A stretch of DNA of 64,000 nucleotides, from assembly GCA_963835855.1 (NCBI GenBank), contig CAWIHA010000015.1:1-64000 (forward strand), in the 5' to 3' direction. This document shows, piece after piece, positions 25,355-37,114 of this stretch. The notes beneath the pieces are model-generated. The model made no database searches. It was given only the letters and a program-made list of their open reading frames with translations, and was not told the DNA's origin. This stretch comes from CAWIHA01 sp963835855. GTDB taxonomy: Bacteria > Acidobacteriota > Terriglobia > Bryobacterales > Bryobacteraceae. How positions within the stretch are numbered: the first letter of the stretch is position 1; every line of letters starts with the position of its first letter. Position numbers and translations under genes: made by a program.

Positions 25355-25527
25355 TCCGTTGGCCTGATTATAGAGAAGCCGTCGCTTGGCTCAAGGCGAA
25401 TGCGCAAGGCCCCACGGGTTTCTACCTTTGGGGCAGCATCTACGGGCGCCGTGCCTTATGGGACGGTTCCGGATGGCGATGGCTCACGGATGAAGAGCAG
25501 CGCAACGTAGCTGAGGTGGCAGCATGA
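25351..25527 (+). CDS. Small protein of the ardC operon
   Basis: 58 residues, starting at an ATGA overlap with ardC. It is rich in Trp and Tyr (MIRWPDYREAVAWLKAN; FYLWGSIYGRRALWDGSGWR). No known family is recognised; aromatic composition and size suggest a small folded domain rather than a random ORF. Tight coupling suggests production together with ArdC. Confidence 0.65.
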   Translation: MIRWPDYREAVAWLKANAQGPTGFYLWGSIYGRRALWDGSGWRWLTDEEQRNVAEVAA

Positions 25528-25721
25528 CAGGCCGATACCTGATCCACACTCCGCTCGCCAGTTGGCAGGACGAAAAACGGTTTGAGACGAACTGGCACAA
25601 GTTCATTGCCCTGTGCCGATCCCTGGACCGGGACGGGCTTACGTATGAGGTGCAGTTCAATCTGAAAGGCGACGACCTGCACGTGCTCATTACGGCGTGC
25701 GGGACAGCGAAACCGCAGTAG
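25524..25721 (+). CDS. Small protein of the ardC operon
   Basis: 65 residues, again starting at an ATGA overlap. The sequence MTGRYLIHTPLASWQDEKRF and YEVQFNLKGDDLHVLITAC suggests an alpha-beta fold. No known motif. The stop TAG at 25719 is in the same frame as the next gene, which begins 63 bases later. Confidence 0.65.
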   Translation: MTGRYLIHTPLASWQDEKRFETNWHKFIALCRSLDRDGLTYEVQFNLKGDDLHVLITACGTAKPQ

Positions 25722-25784
25722 CATTCGGCGTCACGTACGTTTACCCTGCCGCCCCCACTGCCCGCGCAACGCTGCCGCGAGCGG

Positions 25785-26018
25785 GTGCTGGAGATCGAAT
25801 GGTTCCTGCCGGATAATGCCGGCCGGCGGGATAGCGATACCTCGTACTGGCGCCGTCGGCAGGACCGGTATCAGGAATTGTCCCAAATGGCCGAAGAGCA
25901 GCTCCGGGCCGAACTGGAGTACTGGCGCGAACTGGAACTGCTCAGCGGACAAAGGGAACATTTCAAACCGGGCCGGACGGATGAAACCGCGTTTGCGGAT
26001 GACGAGGTGGCGGCATGA
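25785..26018 (+). CDS. Small helical protein of the ardC operon
   Basis: 77 residues from a GTG at 25785. Two long charged helices (YWRRRQDRYQELSQMAEEQL; ELEYWRELELLSGQREHF) suggest a coiled coil. The open frame upstream (to the TAG at 25719) encodes FTLPPPLPAQRCRERV, which joins smoothly to the rest, so the true start may be a rare codon near 25737; there is no ATG, GTG or TTG between. Its end overlaps the next gene with ATGA. Function unknown. Confidence 0.55.
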   Translation: MLEIEWFLPDNAGRRDSDTSYWRRRQDRYQELSQMAEEQLRAELEYWRELELLSGQREHFKPGRTDETAFADDEVAA

Positions 26019-26377
26019 AACCCACTCCTCAAAAGCTCCGCGTCTACGACGCCCTACACTCGCTCAACCAGGGCTTCGAGAATGTCCTGGCAGATCTGGG
26101 GCGGCTTCAGCGGTTTCCTTTCTTCCGTCGCAAACTCCTGCGCCACTTCCAAGTAGTAGTCGAAGAGACGCGGGCGTGGGCCAATTTCGAGCTCGTCGAG
26201 GCCATGCATAGCCGGGAGCAGGACGACTGGACACGGTTTGGCCGCCTACGCCACCAGTGGGAAAAGCGGTACAGAGACCCCGACGACGTGCTGATTGAAG
26301 CTGAGCAGCGCAAGCGGGAACTGCGGACGGCTGCTGCCAGGCGCCGCGCAAAGAGCAGCAGGGGAAGCAAGCCATGA
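26015..26377 (+). CDS. Basic helical protein of the ardC operon
   Basis: 120 residues, start at an ATGA overlap. It is helical and basic: LRVYDALHSLNQGFENVLAD, FRRKLLRHFQVVVEETRAWA and a C-terminal basic tail (RKRELRTAAARRRAKSSRG). The tail suggests nucleic acid binding. No family is recognised. It ends with an ATGA overlap to a very small membrane protein. Confidence 0.65.
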   Translation: MKPTPQKLRVYDALHSLNQGFENVLADLGRLQRFPFFRRKLLRHFQVVVEETRAWANFELVEAMHSREQDDWTRFGRLRHQWEKRYRDPDDVLIEAEQRKRELRTAAARRRAKSSRGSKP

Positions 26378-26520
26378 CTGATCGCCGGCACTTCTGGGAT
26401 GGCCTGATGTTTGGCTTCACGGCATCGTTGACGCTGTGGGCGGATCTGCCAGTGGTGGAAGTGGCCATGGTCATGGTGGTGATGCTCGGCGCTGCGCTGG
26501 CGCTGGGGGCTGACCAATGA
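26374..26520 (+). CDS. Very small membrane protein of the ardC operon
   Basis: 48 residues: MTDRRHFWDGLMFGFTASLT, then a hydrophobic stretch LPVVEVAMVMVVMLGAALAL and GADQ. One membrane helix, perhaps two, is predicted by eye. It starts at an ATGA overlap and its own stop overlaps the recombinase start (ATGA), so it fits exactly between two coupled genes, which argues that it is real despite its size. Function unknown. Confidence 0.6.
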   Translation: MTDRRHFWDGLMFGFTASLTLWADLPVVEVAMVMVVMLGAALALGADQ

Positions 26521-27158
26521 GGGCCGCTCTCTACGCTCGCGTTAGCACAGCGGATCAACACAACGCGATTCAAGTCTGGGAATTGACAGAGTACATCCAG
26601 CGCCGGGGCTGGGAACTCGCCGCCACCTACCAGGATCAAATCAGTGGCGCGAAGGCTAGCAGGCCGGGACTCGATCGGCTGATGGCGGATGCCCGTCAGC
26701 GCCGGTTTGATGTCGTGCTCGTCTGGAAGCTGGACCGCTTTGGCAGATCACTCGTGGATTGTGTGAGCGGGATTCAGGAATTGGCCAGCTTGGGCGTGCG
26801 GTTTATCGCCACGTCGCAGGGGCTTGATACCGACGAATCCAACCCCGCCAGCAAACTCCTCCTGCACATCCTCGCTGCGGTGGCGCAGTTTGAGCGGGAA
26901 CTGATCCGGGAGCGCACTTTGCTAGGGCTTCGCCTTGCCAAAGCCAACGGTAAGCATGTTGGCCGACCGAAGCGGGTGTTTCGCCGGGATGAGGTGGTGC
27001 GGCTGCGGGAAGACGGCCAGAGTTGGCGCGCTATTGCTTCGCAGCTTGGCATTCCGGTGATGACGGCGCTGGATGCGTACCGGGAGTGTACGGAAACTGT
27101 GGCCAAGAATGGCACTGGCCAGCGCGGGAAAACAAACGGCAAATCACGTCGCGTGTGA
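26517..27158 (+). CDS. Serine recombinase / resolvase
   Basis: 213 residues. The catalytic domain shows YARVSTADQ with nucleophile S10, FDVVLVWKLDRFGRSLVD with the conserved Asp/Arg, and ATSQGLDTDESNPASKLLLH leading into the long E helix (AAVAQFERELIRERTLLGL). A short helix-turn-helix tail (VVRLREDGQSWRAIASQLGI) binds DNA. The size fits small resolvases/invertases, not large phage integrases. It may resolve cointegrates or invert DNA. The ATG is coupled to the gene before it (ATGA), so it is the last gene of the seven-gene operon. Confidence 0.92.
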   Translation: MRAALYARVSTADQHNAIQVWELTEYIQRRGWELAATYQDQISGAKASRPGLDRLMADARQRRFDVVLVWKLDRFGRSLVDCVSGIQELASLGVRFIATSQGLDTDESNPASKLLLHILAAVAQFERELIRERTLLGLRLAKANGKHVGRPKRVFRRDEVVRLREDGQSWRAIASQLGIPVMTALDAYRECTETVAKNGTGQRGKTNGKSRRV

Positions 27159-27161
27159 GGT

Positions 27162-27192
27162 GTACGAATCCCTTCGGTTGTCGTACGCTTTT
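27162..27192 (+). terminator. Probable terminator of the ardC operon
   Basis: GTACGA (27162-27167) pairs with TCGTAC (27181-27186) around a 13-base loop, followed by GCTTTT. It begins three bases after the recombinase stop. The stem is short and the T-run has four bases, so termination may be partial. Confidence 0.5.
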
Positions 27193-27243
27193 ACTCACTT
27201 AACGCTAAGGACGCGAAGCCGGAGGCCCGTTGAGGATCGACCC

Positions 27244-27579
27244 TCAGTGGGCGTTTGACGGTTGAGCGTGGTGGTTCAGAATGTCGGTCGGCACAGTCAC
27301 CCGGACATTTCCGGTTAGTCTGATCTCGCCGGTATCATGATTCCACTCCATTTCGTCGGCGGTTATAGCGAGTATTTTGGTCTGGATCAGCGGGCTAGGG
27401 AACGTCTCAAGAGATCCATGCCTATCGGGACGCCCGTGAACGATGCGGAGTGGCACGTCGGCACGGATGGAGTCAAACGGGACCAGTTGATACTCGGCTT
27501 CCCGATCCTGGACCCAGCTTCGGTCCTGCCCCAGAAGGGCGAAGCACAGTACTGCCAGCAAAAGCGGCCATTTTTTCAT
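27244..27579 (-). CDS. Small secreted OstA/LptA-like protein
   Basis: 111 residues from the ATG at 27579, which has GGAGG six bases upstream. MKKWPLLLAVLCFALLGQ is a signal peptide. The C-terminal half, ILAITADEMEWNHDTGEIRL followed by TGNVRVTVP, resembles one repeat of the OstA/LptA beta-jellyroll family, whose members carry lipopolysaccharide across the periplasm. A single repeat is too short for a full Lpt bridge, so the role is unclear. It lies just behind the terminator of the mobile module, on the opposite strand. Confidence 0.7.
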   Translation of the reverse strand: MKKWPLLLAVLCFALLGQDRSWVQDREAEYQLVPFDSIRADVPLRIVHGRPDRHGSLETFPSPLIQTKILAITADEMEWNHDTGEIRLTGNVRVTVPTDILNHHAQPSNAH

Positions 27580-27770
27580 GGTGATCCTCCAGCACGGCCA
27601 TTGTACTGCTATGGTGCACTCGATCCGAAGGGGCCAAAAACCCTGCCGAAATTCAGCCTGCAAATCCAGCAGTATCAGTTCCCGGAGATGCCGGTTTGTA
27701 GGGTGCCAGAAGTAGTTGTTTATGGCCCCCGCTATCAATCGCTGCGTGCCCAGCAATGGGACCGATTCCC

Positions 27771-28265
27771 CTATTTCCCCGTAGCATGGTGGTCGTAACT
27801 GATGACCCGAGTAATCTTCCACGCGCCGTCTTTGTATTGCCACAAATGAATGAACCGCCCCTCGCCAACTGACTCCGTGTCTTCATGTCCAGGATGGTGG
27901 AAGCGGTGGACACCCATCTCAACTGCGCCGTAGCCCTTCATGGGAAAAACCTGTAACGTTCCCTGAACGAGTTCTCGCGTCACTTTGCCGCAGATGTTTT
28001 TTCGTACGCTGTCGGTCAATGCTGCCTTGCCGAGGGTTACGCCGCCCTGGTCGTGATAGAACTCCACATCGTCGGAGAAGAACGCCGCGAACTTCTTTAA
28101 ATCGCAACGGTTGTAGGAATCGAATAGGGCGGTATCGAGGGATGCGACGACCCCGTTAAGCTCTTCCTGAGACTTAATGCTCTCCAGAGGCTGTGCGCGG
28201 ATGGAGCACAAGCAAAATGCCGGGACTAGCAACGCCAGTTTTGGCACGGTGAACAATCTGTTCAT
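27771..28265 (-). CDS. Secreted SnoaL/DUF4440-like protein (NTF2 fold)
   Basis: 164 residues from the ATG at 28265 with GGGAGG upstream. The N-terminus (RLFTVPKLALLVPAFCLCSI) is a signal peptide. The mature protein follows the NTF2-like pattern: LDTALFDSYNRCDLKKFAAF, FSDDVEFYHDQGG, and a final LWQYKDGAWKITRVISYDHH. The C-terminal DHH could bind a metal. The longer frame from 28457 has no start signal. Activity unknown. Confidence 0.82.
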   Translation of the reverse strand: MNRLFTVPKLALLVPAFCLCSIRAQPLESIKSQEELNGVVASLDTALFDSYNRCDLKKFAAFFSDDVEFYHDQGGVTLGKAALTDSVRKNICGKVTRELVQGTLQVFPMKGYGAVEMGVHRFHHPGHEDTESVGEGRFIHLWQYKDGAWKITRVISYDHHATGK

Positions 28266-28544
28266 GAGTCCTCCCAAGCTTTTGCGAACACGGATTGCAG
28301 TCCGGGATACGCAACTCAGGCAGAAAGAGTTCCGTGCCTTTCCAAACTCCCGGCGAAACCACCGCCAGAAACCCGTTGCCGTGTTTGAGGTGTGGGGGGG
28401 GGCCGTTTTGCCCTTCCAAAAGGTGAAGATTTTGGAATGGCTGGAAACTATGGCCACCCACCCGCAGCAAAGTGTGCGGGCTGCGCAGGACGTGCCTTTG
28501 GCCCGTGCTCCGGCAGAGCGGCACTCCGGCGTTGACTGCTGCCA
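28266..28544. other. Intergenic stretch with a nine-G run
   Basis: About 280 bases with no supported gene. A run of nine G (about 28392-28400) lies inside. The frames that cross the region have no start signals. Confidence 0.4.
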
Positions 28545-28802
28545 CTACGCCGCAGCGTTGACCAGAGCCGCCTCATGGTCCTTATCCGGCAGGACCATGT
28601 TGAGAACAGGTGCAGGCTTGGCAGGATGATCCAATTGCCGGAGTACGGCTTCAATCGCCCACTTTCGCCGGCACAGTCCGAGGCCAGCGTCGTATCCTCC
28701 GATCCCGCCAGACTGGCCCAAGTCCCGGATCACCTTGCTGTGCGCTGACGAGAGTGCCATGCGGACTTCCTCTACTTCGTCGGCATTGAGCTTCAGGACC
28801 AT
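28545..28802 (-). CDS. Small protein of unknown function
   Basis: 85 residues from the ATG at 28802. The first half is an acidic helix pair (LNADEVEEVRMALSSAHSKV), followed by a Gly-rich turn (QSGGIGGYDAGLGLCRRKW) and another helix. Such small proteins are often found near phage-type or integrative elements. The ribosome binding site is weak (GGGACG). The deleted integrase lies 320 bases away on the other strand. No family is recognised. Confidence 0.5.
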   Translation of the reverse strand: MVLKLNADEVEEVRMALSSAHSKVIRDLGQSGGIGGYDAGLGLCRRKWAIEAVLRQLDHPAKPAPVLNMVLPDKDHEAALVNAAA

Positions 28803-28987
28803 AGCGTCGTCCCGTTCCAGGAGCCACTTTGGTGCTCCGGGAAACTTCCTCTTCCCACTTGAGGAGACGGTGGAGCGCCGACCGCGAGTGTCAGTTTTTG
28901 TAAATACACCTGCTGGCCCCGACCTGAGGCTTGCGCAACCCAGGCTTCGGATCGGCGGGGCGGAAAACAAAGGCAGGAGGTGGGATC

Positions 28988-29230
28988 ATGGCCGAAAAGA
29001 AAACCGCCAAGTGGTTCGCGAGCTGCCGAGTACGTGGCACGCCGACTGCGAGCCGTTTGCGTGGTCCGGGTTTCGCAGAAGGGCCAGAATGCGAAGTTCA
29101 GAACCCCAATCGGGAGGTGAAACGGCATGATCGGTATCGAAAACGGCGAGGATTTCGCAGGTGCAAACGCAAGTGCGAAACTCGTTCGGGCCATCTCGAA
29201 CTTGGTTCGACGCGCCCGGCTGGACAATGA
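28988..29230 (+). CDS. Doubtful small ORF with strong ribosome binding site
   Basis: 80 codons. AGGAGGT stands six bases before the ATG, the best such site in this area. The first residues (MAEKKTAKWF) look natural, but the rest is Arg-rich and runs 100 bases into the integrase in another frame, which suggests that the frame is broken by a small insertion or deletion after about ten codons. I list it because of the start signal. Confidence 0.3.
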   Translation: MAEKKTAKWFASCRVRGTPTASRLRGPGFAEGPECEVQNPNREVKRHDRYRKRRGFRRCKRKCETRSGHLELGSTRPAGQ

Positions 29231-29753
29231 AGCCTTCCGCCGGGTCTGTACTCAGGTGCGCAAGGAAATCGGCTTGCGCAGATCGCGCCGCTCGCGTTTC
29301 TACACGGCGGTGCGGGTTTCAGAGTTGGTCAACATCGCGGTGGACGATATCGACCTCGACGGGTGCAAGATTTTCATCGAGCGCGGCAAGGGGGACAAGG
29401 ACCGGTACATCCTGTTTCCCGAGGCGTTCCGACTGATCCTGAAATCGCACCTTGCTGCCCACCCTGAGAACCGCTACCTGTTCGAGTCACGACAGCGCAC
29501 GAGGTTCTCCACACGCCGGGTACAGCAGATCGTGAGCCGCTATGCGCAGAGAGCGGAACTGCCGGAACGGATTCATCCTCACCTGCTCCGGCATCAGATG
29601 TTGACTTGGCTAATAAGCCACGGCTTGCCGGATGCCCAGATTCAACTGATCAGCGGCCACGCCAGCAAGAAGAGCCTGGAGGTTTACCAGCACCTGAGCC
29701 TGTCGGCTGTGCAACCCGGCTATCAGAAGGCAGTGAAGCAACTGGAGATCTGA
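29127..29753 (+). CDS. Tyrosine recombinase/integrase with internal deletion
   Basis: 208 residues. Catalytic residues are present: R63 in TAVRVSELV, the K region (ERGKGDKDRYI), H152 and R155 in HPHLLRHQ, H178 in SGHAS and Y187 in SLEVYQHLS. The segment before R63, however, jumps from EIGLRRSRRSR directly to FYTAVRVSEL; related integrases have about 35 more residues here (a helix with the first part of the catalytic domain). An in-frame deletion is therefore likely, and activity is doubtful. The start at 29127 has GGAGGTG upstream. Part of the remains of an integrative element. Confidence 0.75.
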   Translation: MIGIENGEDFAGANASAKLVRAISNLVRRARLDNEAFRRVCTQVRKEIGLRRSRRSRFYTAVRVSELVNIAVDDIDLDGCKIFIERGKGDKDRYILFPEAFRLILKSHLAAHPENRYLFESRQRTRFSTRRVQQIVSRYAQRAELPERIHPHLLRHQMLTWLISHGLPDAQIQLISGHASKKSLEVYQHLSLSAVQPGYQKAVKQLEI

Positions 29754-29801
29754 CTCGTCAGCGCGAGCAACGGCCGCTTTTGGTGACTCGCGCTGCAACC
29801 T

Positions 29802-31904
29802 ATGATACGTTCTGACTGTGATCGCATGCTTTTAGACAACAGGTTCGTTCAGCTCGGCGTCGTTGCACTGGCGGCCATTGTGCTGGCCGGCGCTGCCCGC
29901 AAGCCCTCCGCCAAACAAGATTCCGCCACTATTGAAGTGGATGTCTCCAAACCTGTCGGTACCATTTCAAAGTATCTATTCGGGCAGAATGTGGAGCACG
30001 AACACGGGGCCATCAGCGGTGGCGAGCAGAACCTGAATCTCGAGCATGGCTTCCACACCGGCGGATTGTGGGCAGAGATGCTACGAGATCGGAAATTCGA
30101 AGAAGGCGATCTGGATGGTGACGGCGTAGCCAACGGATGGGTCCCCGAGGAACGGGTCGCCAACCGTTACGAAGAACTGGTGGACGGTCGCGGCCCCAGC
30201 CGCCGCTATCGTATTGACCATGCCGAGTACTATGGCGGGGGTGCATCCCAGGCCATGGAGGTCTACGGCGATAGTTCCAGTCATGACAGCATCTACCAGG
30301 TTGGGCTGCACTTTAGCAAGGGCCACCAGTATACCTTCTACGTCTACCTGAAGCGCAGCGGCAAGGGATCGGCCTGGGTGGAGTTTGACAGCCTCGGCAA
30401 ATCGCTGTACGCACGCCAGGAATTCCCCAGCGTGTCGGACCGGTGGAACAAATACTCGGCACAATTCACGGCTCCCGAGGACACGGACCACGGACGAGTG
30501 CGCATAGCCAGTCAAGGCCCAGGTGTGTTGTGGGTGGACTCCGCGTCACTGATGCCTGCGGACAATCTCCGCGGTATGCGAGCCGACGTGGTAGCGGCCA
30601 TGAAGCCCCTCGAAGTAACTCTCGTACGCTATCCCGGCGGTTGCTTTGCCGACACCTATCACTGGAAGGACGGCGTGGGTGACCGCGACCGGCGCCCGGA
30701 ACGCTGGTCTCCCATCTGGAGCGAATGGGAGCCCAACGATTTCGGCATCGACGAATTCATGGATTTTGGCCAAGAACTAGGCTTCGACACGCAGATTACC
30801 CTGAACTATCTGAGCGGCACGGCCGAGGAAGCGGCCGAGTGGGTCCAGTATGTCAATGGTCCGGCAGATTCGCGTATGGGGAGTCTGCGCGCGCACAACG
30901 GTCATCCCCAGCCATATGGAATCAAGTTGTGGGCCGTGGGCAACGAGGTCCAGCAGCTTTGCTCGGATGAGTATATCGGCAGCAACGATGTAAATCGCTA
31001 TGCCACCCGGTATAAGGAGTACCGAGATCTTATTTTGAAGCAGGACCCGTCGGTCACCGTTCTCGCGGTGGGAGCCGGTCCGGGGCCGCTGAAATGGAAT
31101 CACGATCTGCTGGATCTGACGCCCGTCGATTTTCTGGGCGTGTCGATCTACACCGGGGAGAGGAGCGGAATCAACGACCTCGACACCCGGATCCTGGATC
31201 TGAATCACTTTTACCGGCATGTAGTCGCCGAGCCCCTGGATTTCGACCGCCAGTTGCAATCGGTTGTCGACAGTGTGGGCGGCCATTTTCTCGATCGGCC
31301 CCGGCTGGCGGTCACCGAGTTCCAGTCATGGTGGCTCACCGAAAGAACCGACGCGGACTTGCGTCTGGCTGACGCACTGTACCTAGCGAGTGTGTACCAC
31401 TCCCTGTTTCGGCGAGCACAGCACGTATATATCGCGGAAATCGAATCGCTAATCAATGTTCAAGGGATTGTCGAAGCCAATCAGACTTCCATCAAACTGA
31501 CTCCGGAGTATTTCGTCTGTCTCCTTTACCGCAAACACACAGGTAACACGGTCTTGAGCACGTCAACTACAGGTCCGGCAGCCCCCTTCAATGAAAGTCT
31601 GCCGTTGTTGGACAGCATAGCCACACTAAGCGCAGACCGGCACACCTTATACCTGGCCGTGGTGAACCGGGACGAAGAGCAAGATCTGGATACCCGCATT
31701 CTGATCCGCGGGTGGACTTCTCGCGAGGGAGCGAACGCCGCCGTGCTGGAACTGAACGGAAAGGACAAACTGGCGGCCAATCCTTTCGGCAGTTCAGACA
31801 ACGTGAATATCCGGGAGAAATCCATGAAGATCGGTGGTTCGCCGATTTCGTACCGGTTCCCAGCGCACTCCGTCACCGTGATCGAGTTTCCTGCGGCCGA
31901 TTGA
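29802..31904 (+). CDS. Secreted alpha-L-arabinofuranosidase (GH51)
   Basis: 700 residues. A hydrophobic export signal (FVQLGVVALAAIVLAGAA) follows the start; an ATG at 29826 is an alternative and gives a more usual signal length. An N-terminal region (about 60-270) with a carbohydrate-binding-module-like beta sandwich (QYTFYVYLKRSGKGSAWVEF) precedes the GH51 TIM barrel: VRYPGGCFADTYHWKDGVG, acid/base Glu in LWAVGNEVQQ (about 382) and nucleophile Glu in LAVTEFQSWW (about 506). A C-terminal beta domain closes the protein. The enzyme would release arabinose from arabinan or arabinoxylan in plant debris. It is a single gene without a polysaccharide-utilisation cluster. Confidence 0.9.
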   Translation: MIRSDCDRMLLDNRFVQLGVVALAAIVLAGAARKPSAKQDSATIEVDVSKPVGTISKYLFGQNVEHEHGAISGGEQNLNLEHGFHTGGLWAEMLRDRKFEEGDLDGDGVANGWVPEERVANRYEELVDGRGPSRRYRIDHAEYYGGGASQAMEVYGDSSSHDSIYQVGLHFSKGHQYTFYVYLKRSGKGSAWVEFDSLGKSLYARQEFPSVSDRWNKYSAQFTAPEDTDHGRVRIASQGPGVLWVDSASLMPADNLRGMRADVVAAMKPLEVTLVRYPGGCFADTYHWKDGVGDRDRRPERWSPIWSEWEPNDFGIDEFMDFGQELGFDTQITLNYLSGTAEEAAEWVQYVNGPADSRMGSLRAHNGHPQPYGIKLWAVGNEVQQLCSDEYIGSNDVNRYATRYKEYRDLILKQDPSVTVLAVGAGPGPLKWNHDLLDLTPVDFLGVSIYTGERSGINDLDTRILDLNHFYRHVVAEPLDFDRQLQSVVDSVGGHFLDRPRLAVTEFQSWWLTERTDADLRLADALYLASVYHSLFRRAQHVYIAEIESLINVQGIVEANQTSIKLTPEYFVCLLYRKHTGNTVLSTSTTGPAAPFNESLPLLDSIATLSADRHTLYLAVVNRDEEQDLDTRILIRGWTSREGANAAVLELNGKDKLAANPFGSSDNVNIREKSMKIGGSPISYRFPAHSVTVIEFPAAD

Positions 31905-32088
31905 GGCAGAACTATATCGATCGCTAGGCATTGCGTTGGGCGGGGGAGCATCTCCGCCAGGACAGTCCGGCGGGCACGGTCCAAACTCGATATAGCCTCT
32001 GCGCGTGTGATCGGCCAGTGCCCGGTAATCCAGTCGCTTTCGGTCGCTGGCAGGGCAGCCGCTTGGCCGGCTCTGCAGAGGTCGGAGT

Positions 32089-32397
32089 TCACGTGCGCTT
32101 ATTGGGCGGGCGCTTGCCCAACGCCTCGGCGCGATTGTCCACCCCCTTGAACAGTTGAGGTAACGTGATGCCGAGGGCTTTGGAGATCTTCGCCAGATTG
32201 CTGAGGCTGACGTTCGCTTCCCCCCTCTCCAACGTGCCCATATGAAGCAGCGGAAGGCGTTTGTTGCCACGGTTTGCGAGCGGCGGAAGGAGTTCATCAA
32301 GGCGGTGAATGCGTAGCTCACAAAACGGATGGCGCAAAATGCCCGGATCGGCTGTGATTCGATCGGAACGGCGGACGACGCCAGACAGATTGGGCAA
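32089..32397 (-). pseudogene. Remnant of an XRE-type regulator
   Basis: The C-terminal part, GTLERGEANVSLSNLAKISK then ALGITLPQLFKGVDNRAE, is a clear second half of an XRE helix-turn-helix domain (recognition helix end and dimer helix). The first half (before GTLERGE) does not match; pieces appear in another frame. The gene is therefore broken near 32250. No function is expected. Confidence 0.6.
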
Positions 32398-32630
32398 ATG
32401 CTAGGCGACTTCCGAGGCATTTAGTGGAGCGAAAGGGATTTGCCCTAATGATTTATCACCAGGAATCCGGCTCTCTCAGAGCAGTAGTCGAATTTTCGTT
32501 TTGGGGCGTTCTACCGATAGGCGCCGTACCGCCCGGACCTTCGGTCACAAGCCCTGGGAGTTAGCCGCCGCTGCCAGGGCCGATCGACATGTGCTCGGTT
32601 GAGAACCACGCGGGGCTCAGGTCCTGACGG

Positions 32631-35666
<3,036 letters not shown>

Positions 35667-35825
35667 ACAACCTCGCCTAACATTACCGCCAACGGGCACG
35701 CGTGACAAGCCTAATTCAACAGCTTAATTCAAGTGTTTTGAAGCGCTTGCCGTGTGAGATCGATGTCAGCGAGGTCTCAGACGCCGTGCATCGAGTTTGC
35801 GTCGCTGCTGGCTCAGTGTCGAGCC

Positions 35826-36563
35826 ATGAACAACTCATGGAAGACGATATCGCTGGCGGCGCTGGGCGCGGCGTGGTTGGCAGTGGCGGCGGACGCTCGG
35901 GAGAATCTACCAACAGCCGATCACACCCTCACCGTCCTGATTCTCGACTACTCTCAGTCTCGGCCGGCCGAAAAACCGCAGCCGGGGCCGCGCGGAGTGA
36001 CAGACGCAGCATCGGAGCTTCGAGTCGTGGTGAACGTGTACAACGGGGTCAATCTGTCGTCCAGCGAGCTCAGCCGCGCGGAACGAGAGGCGGAGAAGAT
36101 CTTCCTTTACACCGGAATTCAGCTTACCTGGGCCACCGGTCTGCTGGCCGCGGACCTCAACGACAACGCGCCGAGTGAAAGCGGGAATGCCGCCGCTTCT
36201 CTCCAGCTGAGGCTGTGGCCGCGCGCCGTGGCGGGGAAACGGCCCACCAGTTCCGAGACCTTGGGCTTTTGCCTCTCGTTGGAGAATGGCGATGCCGTGG
36301 TGCTGGCCGACGCCATCCAGAAGCGCGCTGTTTTTGGCAGCACAAATTCCGCCGATCTTCTCGGACTCGCCATGGCCCACGAATTGGGCCACCTCCTGCT
36401 TCGGTCAGCAGCACATTCGGCTTCGGGCATCATGCGAGCCCGATTGACGGAAAAAGGGCTGCGGGACGATGATCGCGGCTACTTACGATTTACGGCCGAC
36501 GAAGCCGAATCCATGCGGACCGAAGTCAGGCGGCGGATGGGTGTGGAATTGGCATCCAAGTAG
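35826..36563 (+). CDS. Secreted zinc metalloprotease-like protein
   Basis: 245 residues from the ATG at 35826, with a signal peptide (TISLAALGAAWLAVAADA). The zinc motif is MAHELGHLLLRSAAHSASGI, i.e. HELGH plus a later His, followed by a Met (GIM) that resembles the Met-turn of metzincins. The preceding part (LRVVVNVYNGVNLSSSELSR) forms the expected beta-alpha start. Proteins with HELGHLLL and SHSP-like tails are frequent in Acidobacteriota and unstudied. A longer start at 35754 has no support. It is divergent from the kinase gene; the 160-base gap probably holds both promoters. Confidence 0.8.
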   Translation: MNNSWKTISLAALGAAWLAVAADARENLPTADHTLTVLILDYSQSRPAEKPQPGPRGVTDAASELRVVVNVYNGVNLSSSELSRAEREAEKIFLYTGIQLTWATGLLAADLNDNAPSESGNAAASLQLRLWPRAVAGKRPTSSETLGFCLSLENGDAVVLADAIQKRAVFGSTNSADLLGLAMAHELGHLLLRSAAHSASGIMRARLTEKGLRDDDRGYLRFTADEAESMRTEVRRRMGVELASK

Positions 36564-36808
36564 CTTAACGACAGTTCCTTACCGGCCTGTCCGCGATTGC
36601 GGTGCTCCTGATGGTAGATGGCCCCGAGGTTGAACCCGCCGCACTGCGGGTGATCTAATTAAGGCAATCAGTAGGAGGTGGTATGAAGGGAATTTCCGCC
36701 TGAGGTACTTCTATGACGAGCGGGTCCGTTGACGGCTGATGTGCCGACGGCCAGCCTGATCTTGGGCGGCGACCGATCCATCCAGACTGGACGGAAGGCC
36801 ACAGGCAC

Positions 36809-37048
36809 ATGACATCGCGGCCACCGCGGTTTAAGTTCACTTCGTATCCGGGGCTAATCCAAACGGGGATTCTGTGTATTGTCTTCCTCGTATGCTTCAC
36901 CTCTGGCATCGCATACGATCACATTCCGCCTTGGCTCGCTTTTCTGAAGGGACCCTCCCGCGAGGGAAGCATCATCCTCGGCATCGCCGGCATGTTTGGA
37001 TGTCTCATTCTGTTTTTCCTTGGGGCTCTTGTCGCCAGGTTGAAGTAG
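36809..37048 (+). CDS. Small membrane protein
   Basis: 79 residues with two membrane helices (IQTGILCIVFLVCFTSGIA and IILGIAGMFGCLILFFLGAL) joined by a short loop that contains PPWLAFLKGP. No ribosome binding site is evident before the ATG at 36809. The clean two-helix pattern and the charged C-terminus (VARLK, positive inside) make it likely to be real. Function unknown; it has no operon partner. The 240 bases before it hold nothing I can name. Confidence 0.55.
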   Translation: MTSRPPRFKFTSYPGLIQTGILCIVFLVCFTSGIAYDHIPPWLAFLKGPSREGSIILGIAGMFGCLILFFLGALVARLK

Positions 37049-37114
37049 CGTGCCAACGTACGGCACGGTCACTTGTGCGCCAGGACGATCGAGATGCTCG
37101 CCGGTGATGCCCGT

